This document shows positions 12,992 to 13,541 of a DNA stretch of 13,541 nucleotides, one piece after another. A program made the translations under genes and the position numbers. The stretch is taken from positions 1-13,541 of the forward strand of contig CALCPT010000318.1 in assembly GCA_937897265.1 (NCBI GenBank), read 5' to 3'. How positions within the stretch are numbered: the stretch's first letter is position 1; each line of letters starts with the position of its first letter. Under the pieces are notes generated by a model, which was not told the DNA's origin, did not search any database, and saw only the letters and a program-made list of their open reading frames with translations. The DNA is from an uncultured Alcaligenaceae bacterium. Lineage in GTDB: Bacteria > Pseudomonadota > Gammaproteobacteria > Burkholderiales > Burkholderiaceae_B.

Positions 12992-13038
12992 AAAGCAAAG
13001 AGCCCCGCAGCATCTCGTTGCGGGGATCTTTGCTTTTT
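12992..13038 (+). terminator. Rho-independent terminator of pckG
   Basis: Inverted repeat with 18 bp arms (12992-13009 and 13019-13036) and one mismatch, loop of 9 nt, with CCCCGCA/TGCGGGG at the top of the stem and a T-run at 13034-13038. On the opposite strand only three T follow the stem, so it should work mainly for pckG rather than for the converging peptidase gene. Confidence 0.9.
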
Positions 13039-13052
13039 GTCGCTTGGTGACT

Positions 13053-13112
13053 TCTTGAGGTTAAAGCTCTTGCGGTTAAAGCTCTTGAGGTTAAAGCTCC
13101 TGCGGTCAGAGC
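13053..13112. repeat. Four tandem copies of a 15 bp unit
   Basis: Units at 13053-13067, 13068-13082, 13083-13097 and 13098-13112. Units 1 and 3 are identical (TCTTGAGGTTAAAGC), unit 2 differs at one base (TCTTGCGGTTAAAGC), and unit 4 is more diverged (TCCTGCGGTCAGAGC). The A/C alternation of units 1-2 and 3-4 suggests that a 30 bp pair was duplicated. It lies in the convergent gap between the pckG terminator and the peptidase stop codon. As 15 bp is five codons, frames through it stay open and give LRLKL-type repeats, but no gene signal supports translation. Confidence 0.85.
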
Positions 13113-13152
13113 GACGGTCGACTCACCCGACGCTCATGACAGACAACGCGTC

Positions 13153-13541
13153 TTACATTCGACTTTCCCACGTTGCATTCAAATCAAACGGATACACAGG
13201 GCGCGTAAGCTTGCTGTACGGAAACCGTGAATAGTCAGAGCTTGTGACACCGCCGCCATCGCACTCGACCACAGCCTTGGCAATCGGCACGAACACTGGA
13301 CGGCAATACATTCTGGATTTGAGCAAGACAAAACGATGCTTGGTCGCGTCAATGCCGATGTGACTGAAAATGCCTAAGTCCCAGTGCTCTTGAGGGGTCT
13401 CAGTGACCATCACTAGCGCTTGAGGCAACTGCAGCAAGACCGTGCGCCCCATGTAAATGCGCTGGCCTGTATAGGTGGGCCCGCTGATGACATATTCACC
13501 ATCCGTGATGCGCAAGACCACACCAGTCAGCGTACGCGGAG
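13153..13541 (-). CDS. M81 family metallopeptidase (MlrC-like), C-terminal part only
   Basis: The last 128 residues of a protein whose start lies beyond the right edge; the frame is open to the last base (PRTLTGVVLRITDGEYV reading inward). The pattern fits the C-terminal MlrC_C domain of the M81 family, named after microcystinase C (MlrC) of microcystin degraders: a beta-rich start (GEYVISGPTYTGQRIYMGRTVLLQL), then LVMVTETPQEHWD, IGIDATKHRFVLLKSRMYCRPVFVPIA and the end RFPYSKLTRPVYPFDLN. The zinc-binding residues are in the missing N-terminal domain and cannot be checked. In Burkholderiales such genes are common and rarely linked to microcystin; many sit beside Bug or ABC transporter genes. 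An internal GTG at 13521 is not the true start, since homologous sequence continues upstream of it. The substrate is unknown. Confidence 0.85.
   Translation of the reverse strand, partial: PRTLTGVVLRITDGEYVISGPTYTGQRIYMGRTVLLQLPQALVMVTETPQEHWDLGIFSHIGIDATKHRFVLLKSRMYCRPVFVPIAKAVVECDGGGVTSSDYSRFPYSKLTRPVYPFDLNATWESRM

Noticed and set aside
13037..13234. Plus-strand frame containing LRLKL repeats
   Set aside because: The repeats are a result of the 15 bp tandem repeat; the frame starts inside the terminator T-run and overlaps the peptidase gene.
1..13541. Mobile element, phage, CRISPR array or tRNA
   Set aside because: No transposase, integrase, terminal inverted repeats, spaced CRISPR-type repeats or cloverleaf sequence was seen on either strand.

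Overview
The window looks like chromosomal DNA of a betaproteobacterium of order Burkholderiales, most likely family Alcaligenaceae (the Bordetella/Achromobacter/Pusillimonas side). The reasons are two orphan Bug-type (TctC family) solute-binding proteins, an MmgE/PrpD gene directly upstream of one of them, a GTP-type PEP carboxykinase, a TfdA-like dioxygenase and an M81 (MlrC-like) peptidase, all typical of that group's gene repertoire. This is inference from gene content; there is no rRNA in the window. I see no tRNA, CRISPR array, insertion sequence or phage gene.

Layout. (1) Bases 1-3155, plus strand: a three-gene unit of a trypsin-like serine protease cut off by the left edge, a single-pass membrane protein ending in a YfaP/DUF2135-like beta domain, and a class I SAM methyltransferase joined to it by an ATGA overlap. 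The protease and the YfaP-like protein share one architecture (membrane segment, short helix, Cys, Pro/Ala-rich linker, extracytoplasmic domain), so they look like parts of one envelope system that I cannot name. (2) Bases 3236-5663: MmgE/PrpD and a Bug protein as an operon. (3) Bases 5685-6393: a tiny exported lysine-rich protein (minus) divergent from a three-helix membrane protein (plus). (4) Bases 6431-8247: a second Bug protein with a possible lipobox, followed 8 bp later by an L-aspartate dehydrogenase-like gene, then a strong bidirectional terminator. (5) Bases 8341-10322: a TfdA/TauD-type Fe(II)/2-oxoglutarate dioxygenase (minus) divergent from a D-2-hydroxyacid dehydrogenase (plus) with an unusual active site (Gln for the usual Glu). 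(6) Bases 10304-10627, minus: a small exported protein with three 28-residue Cys repeats, overlapping the dehydrogenase tail to tail. (7) A roughly 450 bp AT-rich leader with two sets of direct repeats, then pckG, then two back-to-back hairpins. (8) A 4 x 15 bp tandem repeat and the C-terminal part of an M81 peptidase on the minus strand, cut by the right edge.

How the genes fit together. The middle of the window (3.2-10.3 kb) reads as carboxylic-acid scavenging: periplasmic binders for small carboxylates, a dehydratase/decarboxylase-fold protein, an amino/imino-acid dehydrogenase, a dioxygenase and an oxo-acid reductase. No TctA/TctB membrane partners are present, so the two Bug proteins either serve a transporter elsewhere or act as sensors. 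PckG feeds oxaloacetate into gluconeogenesis, which suits an organism living on organic acids. None of the substrates can be read from the sequence.
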